This document shows, in pieces, positions 1 to 9,536 of a stretch of DNA of 64,000 bases. Under the pieces are notes generated by a model. It had not been told where the DNA came from. It did no database searches and worked only from the letters and a program-made list of their open reading frames with translations. Where the stretch lies: contig NZ_CP017946.1 of assembly GCF_003952665.1 (NCBI RefSeq), positions 4,473,501 through 4,537,500 of the forward strand, written 5' to 3'. Made by a program: the position numbers and the translations under genes. Each line of letters opens with the position of its first letter. Position 1 is the stretch's first letter. The DNA is from Bosea sp. Tri-49. Its GTDB lineage: Bacteria; Pseudomonadota; Alphaproteobacteria; Rhizobiales; Beijerinckiaceae.

Positions 1-575
1 CGTAGCTTCTCCAGGGTCGAGGTCTCGATCGGGGTGTGGCTGACGACGTCGAGCAGCTGCTTATGGCTCCAGACATCGTGTTCGTAGGGTGCGATGTTGA
101 GATCGCCGACCAGAATGCTCGGTCGACCCGCCGGGTTGCGGGCGATGCCCCAGGCGCCGATGGCATCGAGGAACTGCAGTTTGTGGGCGAATTTCGGATT
201 GGCTTCGGGATCGGCGATATCACCGCCGGCCGGGATGTAGAAATTATGGATTGCGATGCCGGCTGCAGCCCCCGCGCCGGCGTCGAGCACGACGGTCATA
301 TGGCGGGCGTCGTTGCGCTCGCACATCGCCATCGCCTCCTGCTCGGAGAAGGGCAGCTTCGAGACGATGGCGACGCCATTATAGCCCTTGTTGCCGATGA
401 AGGCCTGATGGACGTAGCCGGCTTCGGTGAAGGCCTTGGCCGGAAACTGCTCGTCCGGCGTCTTGGTCTCCTGCAGGCAGAGGACATCGGGCTGGTGGGT
501 TTTCAGGAAGTCAGTGACCATCCCGATGCGCAGGCGCACCGAATTGATGTTCCAGGTGGTGACGTCGAGCTTCAC
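1..575 (-). CDS. xthA: Exodeoxyribonuclease III, 3' part beyond the window
   Basis: Exonuclease III family AP endonuclease, which cuts abasic sites and trims 3' ends during base-excision repair. About 191 N-terminal residues are visible; the family is usually about 260 long, so the C-terminal third lies outside. From a GTG start the protein opens KLDVTTWNINSVR, followed by the metal-binding LQETK motif near residue 34 and GDLNIAP further on, both family hallmarks. No strong Shine-Dalgarno precedes the GTG, so the start is a choice by homology to the family N-terminus. It follows lolA and ftsK on the same strand, a common order in Rhizobiales as I recall it. Confidence 0.93.
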   Translation of the reverse strand, partial: MKLDVTTWNINSVRLRIGMVTDFLKTHQPDVLCLQETKTPDEQFPAKAFTEAGYVHQAFIGNKGYNGVAIVSKLPFSEQEAMAMCERNDARHMTVVLDAGAGAAAGIAIHNFYIPAGGDIADPEANPKFAHKLQFLDAIGAWGIARNPAGRPSILVGDLNIAPYEHDVWSHKQLLDVVSHTPIETSTLEKL

Positions 576-698
576 AGGGGAGTTCCGGCCGGGATGGGAG
601 CCGGAACCTGGGTCGTCAGGCTGCGAAAAGCAAGCGCTGCTGTGCCGTGCTTGCCATCGCGAGAACTATAGCGCTCCGCTGCTCGCAACGGCGGCCGC

Positions 699-1541
699 TC
701 AGAGCACGCGCTCATAGTTGATGACAAAATTCTTCTGATCGGGCCGCCGCTGGGTGTCGAGATTATAGACGGAGACCGAGGTCTCGTAGCCCTGCGGATC
801 GATCACCACCCATTGCCGGAGCGCGTTGGCAGCAAGGTCGAAGTTCAGCGTGATCTTCGAGGTGCCGCCCAAGGTCGAGCGGTCCTCGAGCTTGAGCGAG
901 AGAATGTCGCCCTTGGTGCTTACGCCAGTGACGATGGTGTCCTTCTCAAGGTTCATCTGCTCCTTGAGAAGGAACTTCAGCGGCGTCTGGCCGATCGAGT
1001 AGAGGTCCTGGGTGGCGAGCTTGCGGTCACGAATCGCCACCGAAGTCCCGTCGGCGATGACCTCCATCGTCACGGGCGGCCGGTACTCGAAGCGCATCTT
1101 GCCCGGACGCTGGATATAGAGCTTGCCTTCGAACCGGCGGCCGTCGGCGGCGAACTGGATGAAATCGCCCTGCAGCGTCGAGAAACCGTTGAAATAGGTG
1201 TTCAGCCGCTCGACGGCCTCGGCCTTCGACAGGGGAGTGCTAGGCCGCGACGGCTTGGCTGCCGGCGTCGCGCGCGGCTCGTTGTTCGCGGTGACGACCG
1301 GCTCCTGCGCGGGCGGCGGTGCCGATGCGGTCGAGGCGGGCTGTGCAGCGGCCTCGGTTCGCGGCAGGCCGAGACCCGCTGGCCGGACCGGCGGCAACGG
1401 AAATGCCCGCTGGGCGGCACGCGGCGCCGCTGGCTGCGCCGCGGGCTTGATATCGAGCGGCTGGGCGAAGACCGGGCCCGACGCCAGCGCGAGCGCCAGA
1501 GCGGCGGCTGCGAGGGCTGGCATGGGCGAGAGAGTGGTCAT
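699..1541 (-). CDS. lolA: LolA-like outer-membrane lipoprotein carrier
   Basis: Periplasmic chaperone that would carry lipoproteins from the inner-membrane LolCDE complex to the outer membrane. The chosen ATG gives 280 residues: an N-terminal signal peptide (about 1-26, ending PVFA), a long Pro/Ala-rich linker (about 27-105), then the LolA fold, with FSTLQGDFIQ and GKMRFEYRPP as recognisable strands. An ORF extension 24 codons upstream exists but would put charged residues before the signal sequence. The proline-rich linker makes the protein longer than enterobacterial LolA (about 200). It lies 152 bp downstream of ftsK on the same strand, so it may have its own promoter. Confidence 0.9.
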   Translation of the reverse strand: MTTLSPMPALAAAALALALASGPVFAQPLDIKPAAQPAAPRAAQRAFPLPPVRPAGLGLPRTEAAAQPASTASAPPPAQEPVVTANNEPRATPAAKPSRPSTPLSKAEAVERLNTYFNGFSTLQGDFIQFAADGRRFEGKLYIQRPGKMRFEYRPPVTMEVIADGTSVAIRDRKLATQDLYSIGQTPLKFLLKEQMNLEKDTIVTGVSTKGDILSLKLEDRSTLGGTSKITLNFDLAANALRQWVVIDPQGYETSVSVYNLDTQRRPDQKNFVINYERVL

Positions 1542-1693
1542 GGAACTCGGATGTCCGGTTGGCCGCCTTCTGGCGGAATATCGTGCCGCCAAGGCTGGCC
1601 GGCAAGGGTTCAACGCTTCAGTCGGCGGAGAAGTTGCACCGGGGTGATGGCATTTTCAGGACCGGTTTCGCGCCACTTGGCCGCAGCCGCGCC

Positions 1694-4285
1694 TCAGTCC
1701 TCGTCTTCGCGTGCTCTTCCGGTTTCGACGAGGATCTCGCGTTTGCCGGCGTGGTTGGCGGGGCCGACGATGCCTTCGTTCTCCATCCGCTCCATGATCG
1801 AGGCGGCGCGGTTGTAGCCGATCTGCAGACGGCGCTGGATGTAGGAGGTCGAGGCCTTCTTGTCGCGTAAGACCACCGCAACCGCCTGCTCATAGGGGTC
1901 GTCGCTCTCGGCGCCCATCGCGCTCTTGTCGAAGACCGCGCCGTCCTCGTCCTCGGCTCCGGCAGCCTCCTCCTCGGCGGTGACCGCGTCGAGATAGTCC
2001 GGCCGCCCTTGCGTCTTCAGATGCGCGACGACCTTCTCGACCTCGGCGTCCGAGACGAACGGGCCGTGCACGCGGGTGATCCGGCCGCCGCCGGCCATGT
2101 AGAGCATGTCGCCCTGGCCGAGCAGCTGCTCGGCGCCCATCTCGCCCAGGATCGTGCGGCTGTCGATCTTGCTGGTCACCTGGAAGGAGATCCGCGTCGG
2201 GAAGTTCGCCTTGATCGTGCCGGTGATCACGTCGACCGAGGGCCGCTGGGTGGCGAGGACGACATGGATGCCGGCGGCTCTGGCCATCTGCGCCAGGCGC
2301 TGGATCGTGCCCTCGATCTCCTTGCCGGCGACCATCATCAGGTCGGCCATCTCGTCGACGATCACGACGATATAGGGCAGAGGCGACAGGTCCATCGCCT
2401 CCTCCTCGTAGATCGCCTCGCCCGAATGCTTGTCGAAGCCGGTCTGGACCGTGCGGGTGATGACCTCTCCTGCCGCGGCCGCCTCCGCCACTCGTAAATT
2501 AAACCCGTCGATGTTGCGCACACCGAGCTTCGACATCTTCTTGTAGCGCTCCTCCATCTCGCGCACCGCCCATTTCAGCGCGACGACCGCCTTCTTCGGG
2601 TCGGTGACGACGGGCGTGAGCAGATGCGGGATGCCGTCATAGACGGAAAGCTCGAGCATCTTGGGATCGACCATGATCAGCCGGCACTCCTCCGGCTTCA
2701 GCCGGTAGAGGATCGACAGGATCATGGTGTTGATCGCGACCGACTTGCCCGAGCCGGTGGTGCCCGCCACTAGAAGGTGGGGCATACGTGCCAAGTCCGC
2801 GATCACCGGCTCGCCGCCGATGGTCTTGCCGAGGCAGAGCGCGAGCTTGTGCTTGGTGCCTTCAAAGTCCTGGCTGGCGAGCAATTCGCGCAGGAAGACG
2901 GTCTCGCGCTTGGCGTTGGGCAGCTCGATGCCGATCGCGTTCTTGCCCTGCACCACCGCAACGCGCGCCGAGATCGCGCTCATCGACCGCGCTATGTCGT
3001 CCGCAAGTGAGATGACACGAGAGCTCTTCGTCCCCGGGGCGGGCTCAAGCTCGTAGAGCGTGACCACAGGGCCGGGGCGGACCTGGCTGATCTCGCCGCG
3101 CACGCCGAAATCCTCGAGCACGCCTTCCAGCAGGGTGGCGTTCTGCTCCAGCGCGTCGGTCGAGACGGTGTTGGCCGGCAGCTTCTTCGGCTCGGCGAGA
3201 TAGGTCAACGGAGGCAGTTCGAAGGTGTCGCGATCGAGCAAGGAGGGCTGCGCCTCGCGCGTCAACCGCTTTCCCGGCTTGGGCGCGCCGACCGGCGGCG
3301 TCACGCGCGGGGCGTTGAGGTCGCGCACGTCCTGCGCCTCGAATGGCTCGTCGTCGTCATAGGCCGCGGGAGCGTTCGGTTTCGGCCTGATGGCAGCGGC
3401 GCGAGCAAGTTCGGGCGCAACGACGGGCGACCGATAAGGCTCCGGCCCGCCGGTAAAATTCGGCTCGCGGCGGACCCTACCGGTCTGCACCGGTACGGGC
3501 ACCGAGCCGGCGCCTGCCGAGGCGGGCTGTGGCGGTCGCGGCAGGCGACGCATGATCGCGGCCTTCAGAGCCATGGCGCCATGGGCAAGCCAGCCGATCA
3601 GGATCACCGACAGGCCCGGCTCGTCATCGCGGCGGTCTTCCGAATCGGCCCAGGCCGGATCATCGTCGTTGTCGAGCTCGGGATCCGCGTCTGTGACGAG
3701 GCCGAAGCCAGCTGCTGCCGTGACCGAGAGGATGGCGATGCCGGCGAAGACGAAGGCGACGAGGCCGCCGAGCGCGGTGCCGGAGAGCCCGACGATGTTG
3801 CGGGTGCCATGCAGCAGCGCGTCGCCGATCACACCGCCCATGCCTGTCGGCAGCGGCCAGCGCGGGGTTGCCGGCAGGGCGCTCGCCACTGCGGCGGTCG
3901 AGACGATGCCGATGACCCAGAGCACGAGCTTGAGCGCGCTGCGATCAAAGAGATGGAAGCGGATCAGCCTGAGCGACCAGAGCAGCGGGGGCAGCAGCAG
4001 CGCGACCACGCCGAGGCCGAGCAACTGCATGGCGAGATCGGCGATCATCGCGCCCGGCCGGCCGAGCAGGTTGCGTACGGTGCCGCGGGTGGCGTTGTTG
4101 AGGCTAGGATCGTCCACCGACCAGGTGGCGAGGGCGACCGCGACGGCGACCATCAGCGCGAGCATCGCCATGCCACCGATCTCGGCGGCGCGGCGCGACA
4201 GGAACTCCCGCACCGGATCGGGCAGGCGGTCGATCAGCGATGAGGAGCGTCGGATCGTGCGCATCGGGCCGTGGTCTGCGGGCAT
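1694..4285 (-). CDS. ftsK: DNA translocase FtsK/SpoIIIE
   Basis: Hexameric ATP-driven DNA pump at the division septum that clears and aligns chromosome termini. The 863-residue protein has four hydrophobic segments near residues 40-55, 82-105, 118-138 and 165-195, an acidic/proline-rich linker (about 200-370), then the motor domain with the Walker A motif AGTTGSGKS at 507-515 and a Walker B-like VIVDEMADL, ending in the winged-helix gamma domain that reads KOPS sequences. The N-terminal membrane part and linker are of ordinary alphaproteobacterial length. The start ATG has no clear Shine-Dalgarno; an ATG seven codons later is an alternative. A CtrA-type TTAA-N7-TTAA box lies about 55 bp upstream. 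Confidence 0.96.
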   Translation of the reverse strand: MPADHGPMRTIRRSSSLIDRLPDPVREFLSRRAAEIGGMAMLALMVAVAVALATWSVDDPSLNNATRGTVRNLLGRPGAMIADLAMQLLGLGVVALLLPPLLWSLRLIRFHLFDRSALKLVLWVIGIVSTAAVASALPATPRWPLPTGMGGVIGDALLHGTRNIVGLSGTALGGLVAFVFAGIAILSVTAAAGFGLVTDADPELDNDDDPAWADSEDRRDDEPGLSVILIGWLAHGAMALKAAIMRRLPRPPQPASAGAGSVPVPVQTGRVRREPNFTGGPEPYRSPVVAPELARAAAIRPKPNAPAAYDDDEPFEAQDVRDLNAPRVTPPVGAPKPGKRLTREAQPSLLDRDTFELPPLTYLAEPKKLPANTVSTDALEQNATLLEGVLEDFGVRGEISQVRPGPVVTLYELEPAPGTKSSRVISLADDIARSMSAISARVAVVQGKNAIGIELPNAKRETVFLRELLASQDFEGTKHKLALCLGKTIGGEPVIADLARMPHLLVAGTTGSGKSVAINTMILSILYRLKPEECRLIMVDPKMLELSVYDGIPHLLTPVVTDPKKAVVALKWAVREMEERYKKMSKLGVRNIDGFNLRVAEAAAAGEVITRTVQTGFDKHSGEAIYEEEAMDLSPLPYIVVIVDEMADLMMVAGKEIEGTIQRLAQMARAAGIHVVLATQRPSVDVITGTIKANFPTRISFQVTSKIDSRTILGEMGAEQLLGQGDMLYMAGGGRITRVHGPFVSDAEVEKVVAHLKTQGRPDYLDAVTAEEEAAGAEDEDGAVFDKSAMGAESDDPYEQAVAVVLRDKKASTSYIQRRLQIGYNRAASIMERMENEGIVGPANHAGKREILVETGRAREDED

Positions 4286-4337
4286 GAGGAAGGCGGCAAA
4301 GACCGCCCCATCGAACCGGCAGGTTAGGAAGGTCCGG

Positions 4338-4353
4338 TTAAGGCGCGCTTAAC
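4338..4353. promoter_or_regulatory. CtrA-type box upstream of ftsK
   Basis: The sequence reads TTAA, seven bases, TTAAC, which is the full consensus for the cell-cycle regulator CtrA. It sits within a perfect 7-bp inverted repeat (GGTTAAG and CTTAACC around GCGCG, 4336-4354). The site is about 53 bp upstream of the ftsK ATG and about 90 bp upstream of the divergent monooxygenase-like gene, so it could regulate either. The match is seen directly; CtrA binding is inferred. Confidence 0.6.
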
Positions 4354-4441
4354 CTTGCACTGCCGCCGCGCGCTGTCGTGGGCCTCGGGAACGATGGCGC
4401 GAGCAAAGCATTCTTCGACAAGCGATAGCGAGGAGGGCGAG

Positions 4442-4783
4442 ATGGCCGAAGGCGACGACAGAATTGCGAGAATTGCCCGGATCTGGCGGGGCCGGACCGT
4501 ACCGGAAAAGGCCGATGCCTACGCGGATTATCTGCTCGAGGTCGGCATCAGGCCGCTGGCCAGGAAGGCGCTCGGTGCGCAGATGTTTCGCGAGGATCGC
4601 GAGACCGAGAGCGAGTTCGTGACGATCTCGTACTGGGAGAGCGTCGAGGCGATGTCGCGCTTCGCCGGACCCGATCCGCGCAAGATCCATCATCTCGAAC
4701 GTGATGCCGAGTTCCTGATCGAATTGCCGAAGGGAGTGCAAGTCCTCGAGATCGTGCTCGACCGCGCCGAGAGCCGCGATTGA
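4442..4783 (+). CDS. Antibiotic-biosynthesis-monooxygenase-like protein
   Basis: A 113-residue protein resembling the ABM-type dimeric alpha/beta-barrel fold, a family of small cofactor-free oxygenases, heme-degrading enzymes and stress proteins. The pattern is a short N-terminal strand (IARIWRGRTV), two helices, a strand with FVTISYWESVEAM, and a C-terminal strand ending EIVLDR. The start is set by an AGGAGG at 4431-4436, five bases before the ATG; an upstream extension of the frame lacks such a site. It stands alone on the plus strand between divergent ftsK and convergent amtB, ending at a bidirectional terminator. The substrate cannot be inferred. Confidence 0.78.
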   Translation: MAEGDDRIARIARIWRGRTVPEKADAYADYLLEVGIRPLARKALGAQMFREDRETESEFVTISYWESVEAMSRFAGPDPRKIHHLERDAEFLIELPKGVQVLEIVLDRAESRD

Positions 4784-4798
4784 GAGGCGCAAACAAAA

Positions 4799-4822
4799 GC
4801 CCCGGCGATTTCCCGCCGGGGC
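4799..4822. terminator. Bidirectional intrinsic terminator between the monooxygenase-like gene and amtB
   Basis: A perfect 9-bp stem GCCCCGGCG / CGCCGGGGC encloses a 6-base loop. On the minus strand it is followed by a T-rich tract (TTTTGTTT), a good intrinsic terminator for amtB; on the plus strand the tract is weaker (GATGTTT). It separates two convergent genes. Confidence 0.85.
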
Positions 4823-4824
4823 GA

Positions 4825-4840
4825 TGTTTCACGTGAGGCC
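4825..4840. other. parS-like palindrome, copy 1
   Basis: TGTTTCACGTGAGGCC matches 13 of 16 positions of the general parS consensus TGTTNCACGTGAAACA; the left half is perfect and the right half degenerate. It lies just past the terminator between two convergent genes. Two further copies occur in the window at 44389 and 61727. ParB binding is untested. Confidence 0.3.
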
Positions 4841-4849
4841 AGTCAGCGC

Positions 4850-6328
4850 TCAGTCGTGATAGGCGCGCTCGCCATGTTCGGCGATGTCGAGACCTTCGCG
4901 CTCCTGGTCGGCCGGGACCCGCAGACCGATGATCACGTCGACGATCTTGTAGAGGATCGCCGAGCCGACGCCGCTGAACACCAGGGTGAACAGCACCGCC
5001 TTGAGCTGGGCCATGAAAGCTGTGCCGAACTCGTAGGTCGCGGCGACCAGCTCGCCCGGCTTGGTCGCATAGTCGGGGATGCCGGCGCCGCCGAGCGCCT
5101 GGTTGACCAGGATGCCGGTGCCGAGCGCGCCGATGATGCCGCCGATGCAGTGGATGCCGAAGACGTCGAGCGAGTCGTCGTAGCCGAGGGCATTCTTCAC
5201 CGTCGAGCAGAAGACGAAGCAGACTGCACCGGCAACGAGGCCGAGCACGATCGAGCCCATCGGGCCGGCGAAGCCTGCCGCCGGGGTGATCGCGACGAGG
5301 CCGGCGACGGCGCCCGAGACCATGCCGAGCATGGAGGGCTTGCCCTTGACCGCCCATTCGACGAACAGCCAGGCCACCGCCGCCGCCGCCGTGGCGACGA
5401 AGGTGTTGATCATGGCGAGCCCGGCGGTGCCGTTTGCTTCGAGGTTGGAGCCGGCGTTGAAGCCGAACCAGCCGACCCAGAGCAGGGCAGCGCCGATCAG
5501 CGTCATGGTCAGCGAATGCGGAGCCATCAGCTCACGGCCGAAGCCAATGCGCTTGCCGATCAGCACGCAACCGACGAGGCCCGCAATGCCGGCATTGATG
5601 TGCACGACGGTGCCGCCGGCGAAGTCGAGCGCACCCCATTTGAACAGCATGCCGGCATCGGCGTTGACCGCGTCGAGCGCTGCCTGGGCCGCCACCTTGC
5701 CGTCCGCACCGGCCTCGGCCAGCGCCTTGGCGGCATTGCCGACCGCGTCAGGCCCGCCCCAGTACCAGACCATGTGGGCCATCGGGAAATAGATGAAGGT
5801 GACCCAGAGCACGATGAAGAGCAGCAGCGCCGAGAACTTCATGCGCTCGGCGAAGGCGCCGACGATGAGGGCCGGGGTGATGCAGGCGAAGGTCATCTGG
5901 AAGGCGATGTAGACATATTCCGGGATGACGACGCCGTTGGAGAAGGTCGCGGCGGTCGAATTGCCGTCGACGCCGCGCAGGAAGGCCTTGGAGAAGCCGC
6001 CGACGAAGTCGTTGAGGCCGCCGCCATTGGTGAAGGCGAGCGAGTAGCCGAAGATGATCCACATCAGCGAAACGATGCAGACGATGGCGAAGACCTGGGT
6101 CAGCACCGAGAGCATGTTCTTGCTGCGGACGAGGCCGCCATAGAAGAGAGCGAGGCCGGGCACGGTCATGAGCAGGACGAGGATCGTCGAGCTCATCATG
6201 AAGGCGGTATCGCCCTTGTTGGGCACAGGGGCGGGCGGTGCAGCGGGAGCCTGCGCCATCGCGGCGCCGGCCATCGCGGCGAGCGCCAGCCCGACCAGCC
6301 CGGCCCGGTTAAGGGTCTTGATGTTCAT
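4850..6328 (-). CDS. amtB: Ammonium transporter AmtB
   Basis: Inner-membrane trimeric channel that takes up ammonium. The ATG chosen gives 492 residues with a cleavable signal peptide (about 1-25, ending AAMA), then a run of about eleven hydrophobic helices. The conserved pore region is visible: GGTVVHINAG and FGIHCIGGIIG carry the twin histidines. An AGGAG (minus-strand reading, 6336-6340) lies eight bases before the ATG; the longer open frame upstream starts inside glnK and is rejected. It follows glnK after about 28 bp and is surely co-transcribed with it, so that GlnK can plug the channel when nitrogen is abundant. Confidence 0.97.
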   Translation of the reverse strand: MNIKTLNRAGLVGLALAAMAGAAMAQAPAAPPAPVPNKGDTAFMMSSTILVLLMTVPGLALFYGGLVRSKNMLSVLTQVFAIVCIVSLMWIIFGYSLAFTNGGGLNDFVGGFSKAFLRGVDGNSTAATFSNGVVIPEYVYIAFQMTFACITPALIVGAFAERMKFSALLLFIVLWVTFIYFPMAHMVWYWGGPDAVGNAAKALAEAGADGKVAAQAALDAVNADAGMLFKWGALDFAGGTVVHINAGIAGLVGCVLIGKRIGFGRELMAPHSLTMTLIGAALLWVGWFGFNAGSNLEANGTAGLAMINTFVATAAAAVAWLFVEWAVKGKPSMLGMVSGAVAGLVAITPAAGFAGPMGSIVLGLVAGAVCFVFCSTVKNALGYDDSLDVFGIHCIGGIIGALGTGILVNQALGGAGIPDYATKPGELVAATYEFGTAFMAQLKAVLFTLVFSGVGSAILYKIVDVIIGLRVPADQEREGLDIAEHGERAYHD

Positions 6329-6356
6329 CGTGTAACTCCTGGACGGAAGGTCGGGA

Positions 6357-6875
<519 letters not shown>

Positions 6876-6926
6876 TCAGAATGGCTAATAATTAGGCAGA
6901 TGCCGTGAAAGCAGGCGGGCGCGTGC

Positions 6927-7793
6927 TCAGGCGCGGTCCGGGCGCGGCCGGATCAGGCCTTCCTGCGCGACCGAGGCGACGAGATGTCCCTCTCGATCGA
7001 AGATCAGCCCGCGCGAGAAGCCTCGCGCGCCCGAGGCCGAGGGGCTATCCTGGGCATAGAGCAGCCAGTCATCGGCCCGGAAGGGGCGGTGGAACCACAT
7101 TGCGTGATCGAGGCTGGCGCTCTGGACACGTCGGTCGAAGACGCTGGTGCCGTGAGCGATCAGGCTGGAATCGAGCAGCATCAGGTCCGAGGCATAGGCG
7201 AGCACGCTCTGGTGCAGCGCTGGTTCATCGGGCAGTCTCTGCGACGCCCTGACCCAGACATTGAATTTCGGCTCCCGCGGCCCATCCGCAGCATAGCGGC
7301 TCATCTCGACCGGGCGGATCTCGATCGGCCGCTCACGCCGGTAATAGGCGCGCACCGCCTCGGGCATATGCGGCAGTACATCGCGCTCCATGCCATCGCG
7401 GTCCGGCAAATCCTCCGGCATCGGCACGGCCGGCATCGGCATCTCGTGGTCGTAGCCGGGCTCAGCGATCTGGAAGGAAACCGACATCGCGAAGATCGCC
7501 GCGTCCTTTTGCAGTGCCAGCACGCGCCGCGTCGAGAACGAGCCGCCGTCGCGCAGCCGCTCGACCTCGTAAACGATCGGAATCGTCGGATCGCCCGGCA
7601 ACATGAAATAGGCATGCAGCGAATGGGGTTGGCGCTCCTCCACCGTCTTGCAGGCGGCATAAAGCGCCTGGCCGATCACCTGGCCGCCGAAGACGCGAGT
7701 CCAGCCATTGTCGGGGCTGCGACCCTGGAACCGATTGTGTCCAAGCGATTCGAGATCGAAGATCGGGAGCAGTGTGTTCGCGGCTGGGTTCAT
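6927..7793 (-). CDS. tesB: Acyl-CoA thioesterase II
   Basis: Double hot-dog thioesterase that hydrolyses medium- and long-chain acyl-CoA to free acid and CoA. At 288 residues it matches the family. Recognisable stretches are RVFGGQVIGQAL near the N-terminus, SLHAYFMLPGD (about 60), the RDGGSFSTRRV strand, and the C-terminal catalytic-domain segments YASDLMLL and SLDHAMWFHRPF. It diverges from the hydroxylase gene at 7907 and lies upstream of glnK on the same strand, but the sigma-54 promoter in the 230-bp gap argues that glnK is separately transcribed. Confidence 0.95.
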   Translation of the reverse strand: MNPAANTLLPIFDLESLGHNRFQGRSPDNGWTRVFGGQVIGQALYAACKTVEERQPHSLHAYFMLPGDPTIPIVYEVERLRDGGSFSTRRVLALQKDAAIFAMSVSFQIAEPGYDHEMPMPAVPMPEDLPDRDGMERDVLPHMPEAVRAYYRRERPIEIRPVEMSRYAADGPREPKFNVWVRASQRLPDEPALHQSVLAYASDLMLLDSSLIAHGTSVFDRRVQSASLDHAMWFHRPFRADDWLLYAQDSPSASGARGFSRGLIFDREGHLVASVAQEGLIRPRPDRA

Positions 7794-7906
7794 CGGCAGG
7801 AAACCGGCTTGGCGCGGGCTTGCGGCCCGGGCCGGCTATGGGCAAGACGGGAAGCATCAGCAACGAGCGATCCGGCGGCGTCAAGCGGCGCGATGCGAGG
7901 AAGGCG

Positions 7907-9160
7907 ATGGCCCAGAGTTCCGAAAGTTCGAGCCGGCGCATCGTCATCGCCGGCGGCGGCGTCGCCGGGCTGACTCTGGCGGTCGCGCTGAAGCAGGCGC
8001 TGGGCGAGAGCTTCCGCGTCATCGTCGCAGATCCGGCGCTGGCCGGGCCGGCGCGTGCCGACAGCCGTGCCTATGCGGTCGCGGCGGCGGCGCGCAACAT
8101 GCTGGAGGCGCTCGGCGTCTGGCGTCTGGTGGAGGCAGCATCGACGCCGATGACCGAGATGGTCATCACCGACAGCCGCACACCGGATCTGGTGCGGCCG
8201 GTCTTCCTCAGCTTCGATGGCGAGGTCGAACCCGGCCAGCCCTTTGCTCATATGGTCGAAAATGGTGCGCTGATGGCGGCACTACTCCAGGTCTCGCGCG
8301 CCAATGGCGTCGAATTGCGGGCCGAGGGCGTCCGCTCGAGTGCAGTCGACGACGGCGGTATGACTACGGTGAACTTCGCGGACGGCGAGAGCCTCGATTG
8401 CGCCTTGCTGGTCGCGGCGGACGGCGCGCGTTCCAAGCTTCGCGAGCAGGCCGGCATAGGCTGGGTCGGCTGGTCCTATCCGCAATCGGGGATCGTCGCG
8501 ACCATCGGCCATGAGCGGCCGCATGAGGGACGGGCAGTCGAGCATTTCCTGCCGTCCGGCCCGTTCGCGATCCTGCCGCTGCCCGATGGCGGCAAGCTCG
8601 GCCATCGCTCCTCGATCGTCTGGACGGAAGCGACCAAGAACGTCCCAGCGCTGCTGGCGCTCGACGAGAGCGACCTCCTCCTCGAGGTCGAGCGTCGTTT
8701 CGGCCTCGAGCTCGGCGAAATCACGCTGGAAAGCCGTCCGGGCGCCTATCCCCTGTCCTTCGGCGTGGCGCGCCGCTTCGTCGGTGATAGGCTGGCGCTG
8801 CTTGGCGATGCCGCCCATGTCATCCATCCGATCGCCGGCCAGGGGCTCAATCTCGGCCTGAAGGACGTTGCTGCCCTCGCCGAGGTGATCGTCGATGCGG
8901 CCCGGCTCGGCCTCGATGTCGGCAGCTCCGATGTGCTGGAAGACTATGAGAAAGGTCGGCGCTTCGACACGGTTGCGATGGGCGTCGTCACCGACGGGCT
9001 CAACCGGCTGTTCTCGAACGACTCGACGCCGCTCAGGTTGGCGCGCGATCTCGGGCTCGGCCTGGTCGAGCGGATGCCGGGGCTGAAACGCTTCTTCATC
9101 CGCGAGGCGGCCGGGTTGGGAGGATCGATGCCGCGCCTGCTCAAAGGCGAGATGCTGTAG
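7907..9160 (+). CDS. UbiH/UbiF/COQ6-family FAD hydroxylase
   Basis: Flavin monooxygenase that hydroxylates the ring of ubiquinone precursors. The 417 residues carry the N-terminal FAD-binding motif VIAGGGVAGLTLAVAL, the family segment DSRAYAVAAAARNMLEALG, and the second flavin motif GDAAHVIHPIAGQGLNLGL near residue 300. An AGGAAGG starting at 7898 sets the ATG. Which ring carbon is attacked (UbiH, UbiI, UbiF or UbiL type) cannot be decided by eye. The gene stands alone, divergent from tesB. Confidence 0.92.
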   Translation: MAQSSESSSRRIVIAGGGVAGLTLAVALKQALGESFRVIVADPALAGPARADSRAYAVAAAARNMLEALGVWRLVEAASTPMTEMVITDSRTPDLVRPVFLSFDGEVEPGQPFAHMVENGALMAALLQVSRANGVELRAEGVRSSAVDDGGMTTVNFADGESLDCALLVAADGARSKLREQAGIGWVGWSYPQSGIVATIGHERPHEGRAVEHFLPSGPFAILPLPDGGKLGHRSSIVWTEATKNVPALLALDESDLLLEVERRFGLELGEITLESRPGAYPLSFGVARRFVGDRLALLGDAAHVIHPIAGQGLNLGLKDVAALAEVIVDAARLGLDVGSSDVLEDYEKGRRFDTVAMGVVTDGLNRLFSNDSTPLRLARDLGLGLVERMPGLKRFFIREAAGLGGSMPRLLKGEML

Positions 9161-9305
9161 GCACTACCTGTTGCGGTGACCCGGAGTCATGTCCGGTCAT
9201 ACCGAGTCGGGCCTGTCGGTTCTCGGTGGATCAAGCAGCAAGCCTCGGTGCGGCTACCCGAATCTTACTTGAGTCAGCCCAAGTAGGACCCGTGATTTTG
9301 CGTCA

Positions 9306-9515
9306 CTACCCTTCCAGCTGTCGCGCCTCTTCCGGCAACATGATCGGGATGCCGTCACGGATCGGGTAGGCGAGCTTGGCGGCGCGGCTGATCAGTTCCT
9401 GACGCGCGGCGTCGTATTCCAATGTCGCCTTGGTGACCGGGCAGACGAGGATCTCCAGCAGCTTCGGATCGATCCGCGTCGCCGCTGGAACCATGCTCTC
9501 GTCTTCAGGGCTCAT
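9306..9515 (-). CDS. Trm112-like zinc-ribbon-type protein (UPF0434)
   Basis: A 69-residue protein of the Trm112/YcaR family. It shows the core pattern [16 protein letters not shown] and a C-terminal [16 protein letters not shown]. Only one cysteine is left, so the zinc site of eukaryotic Trm112 is absent, as is common in this bacterial group. The ATG at 9515 has a GA-rich AGAGAG seven bases upstream; a TTG two codons earlier is less well spaced. It lies 22 bp upstream of the lower boundary of the glutamate dehydrogenase gene and is probably its co-transcribed downstream partner. Confidence 0.85.
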   Translation of the reverse strand: MSPEDESMVPAATRIDPKLLEILVCPVTKATLEYDAARQELISRAAKLAYPIRDGIPIMLPEEARQLEG

Positions 9516-9536
9516 CGCCAAACTCTCTTCTCGGCC

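Noticed and set aside
9266..9285. Inverted repeat TACTTG-N8-CAAGTA between the hydroxylase and Trm112-like genes
   Set aside because: Six-bp arms without T tract. It could be a weak terminator or operator, but support is too thin to list.
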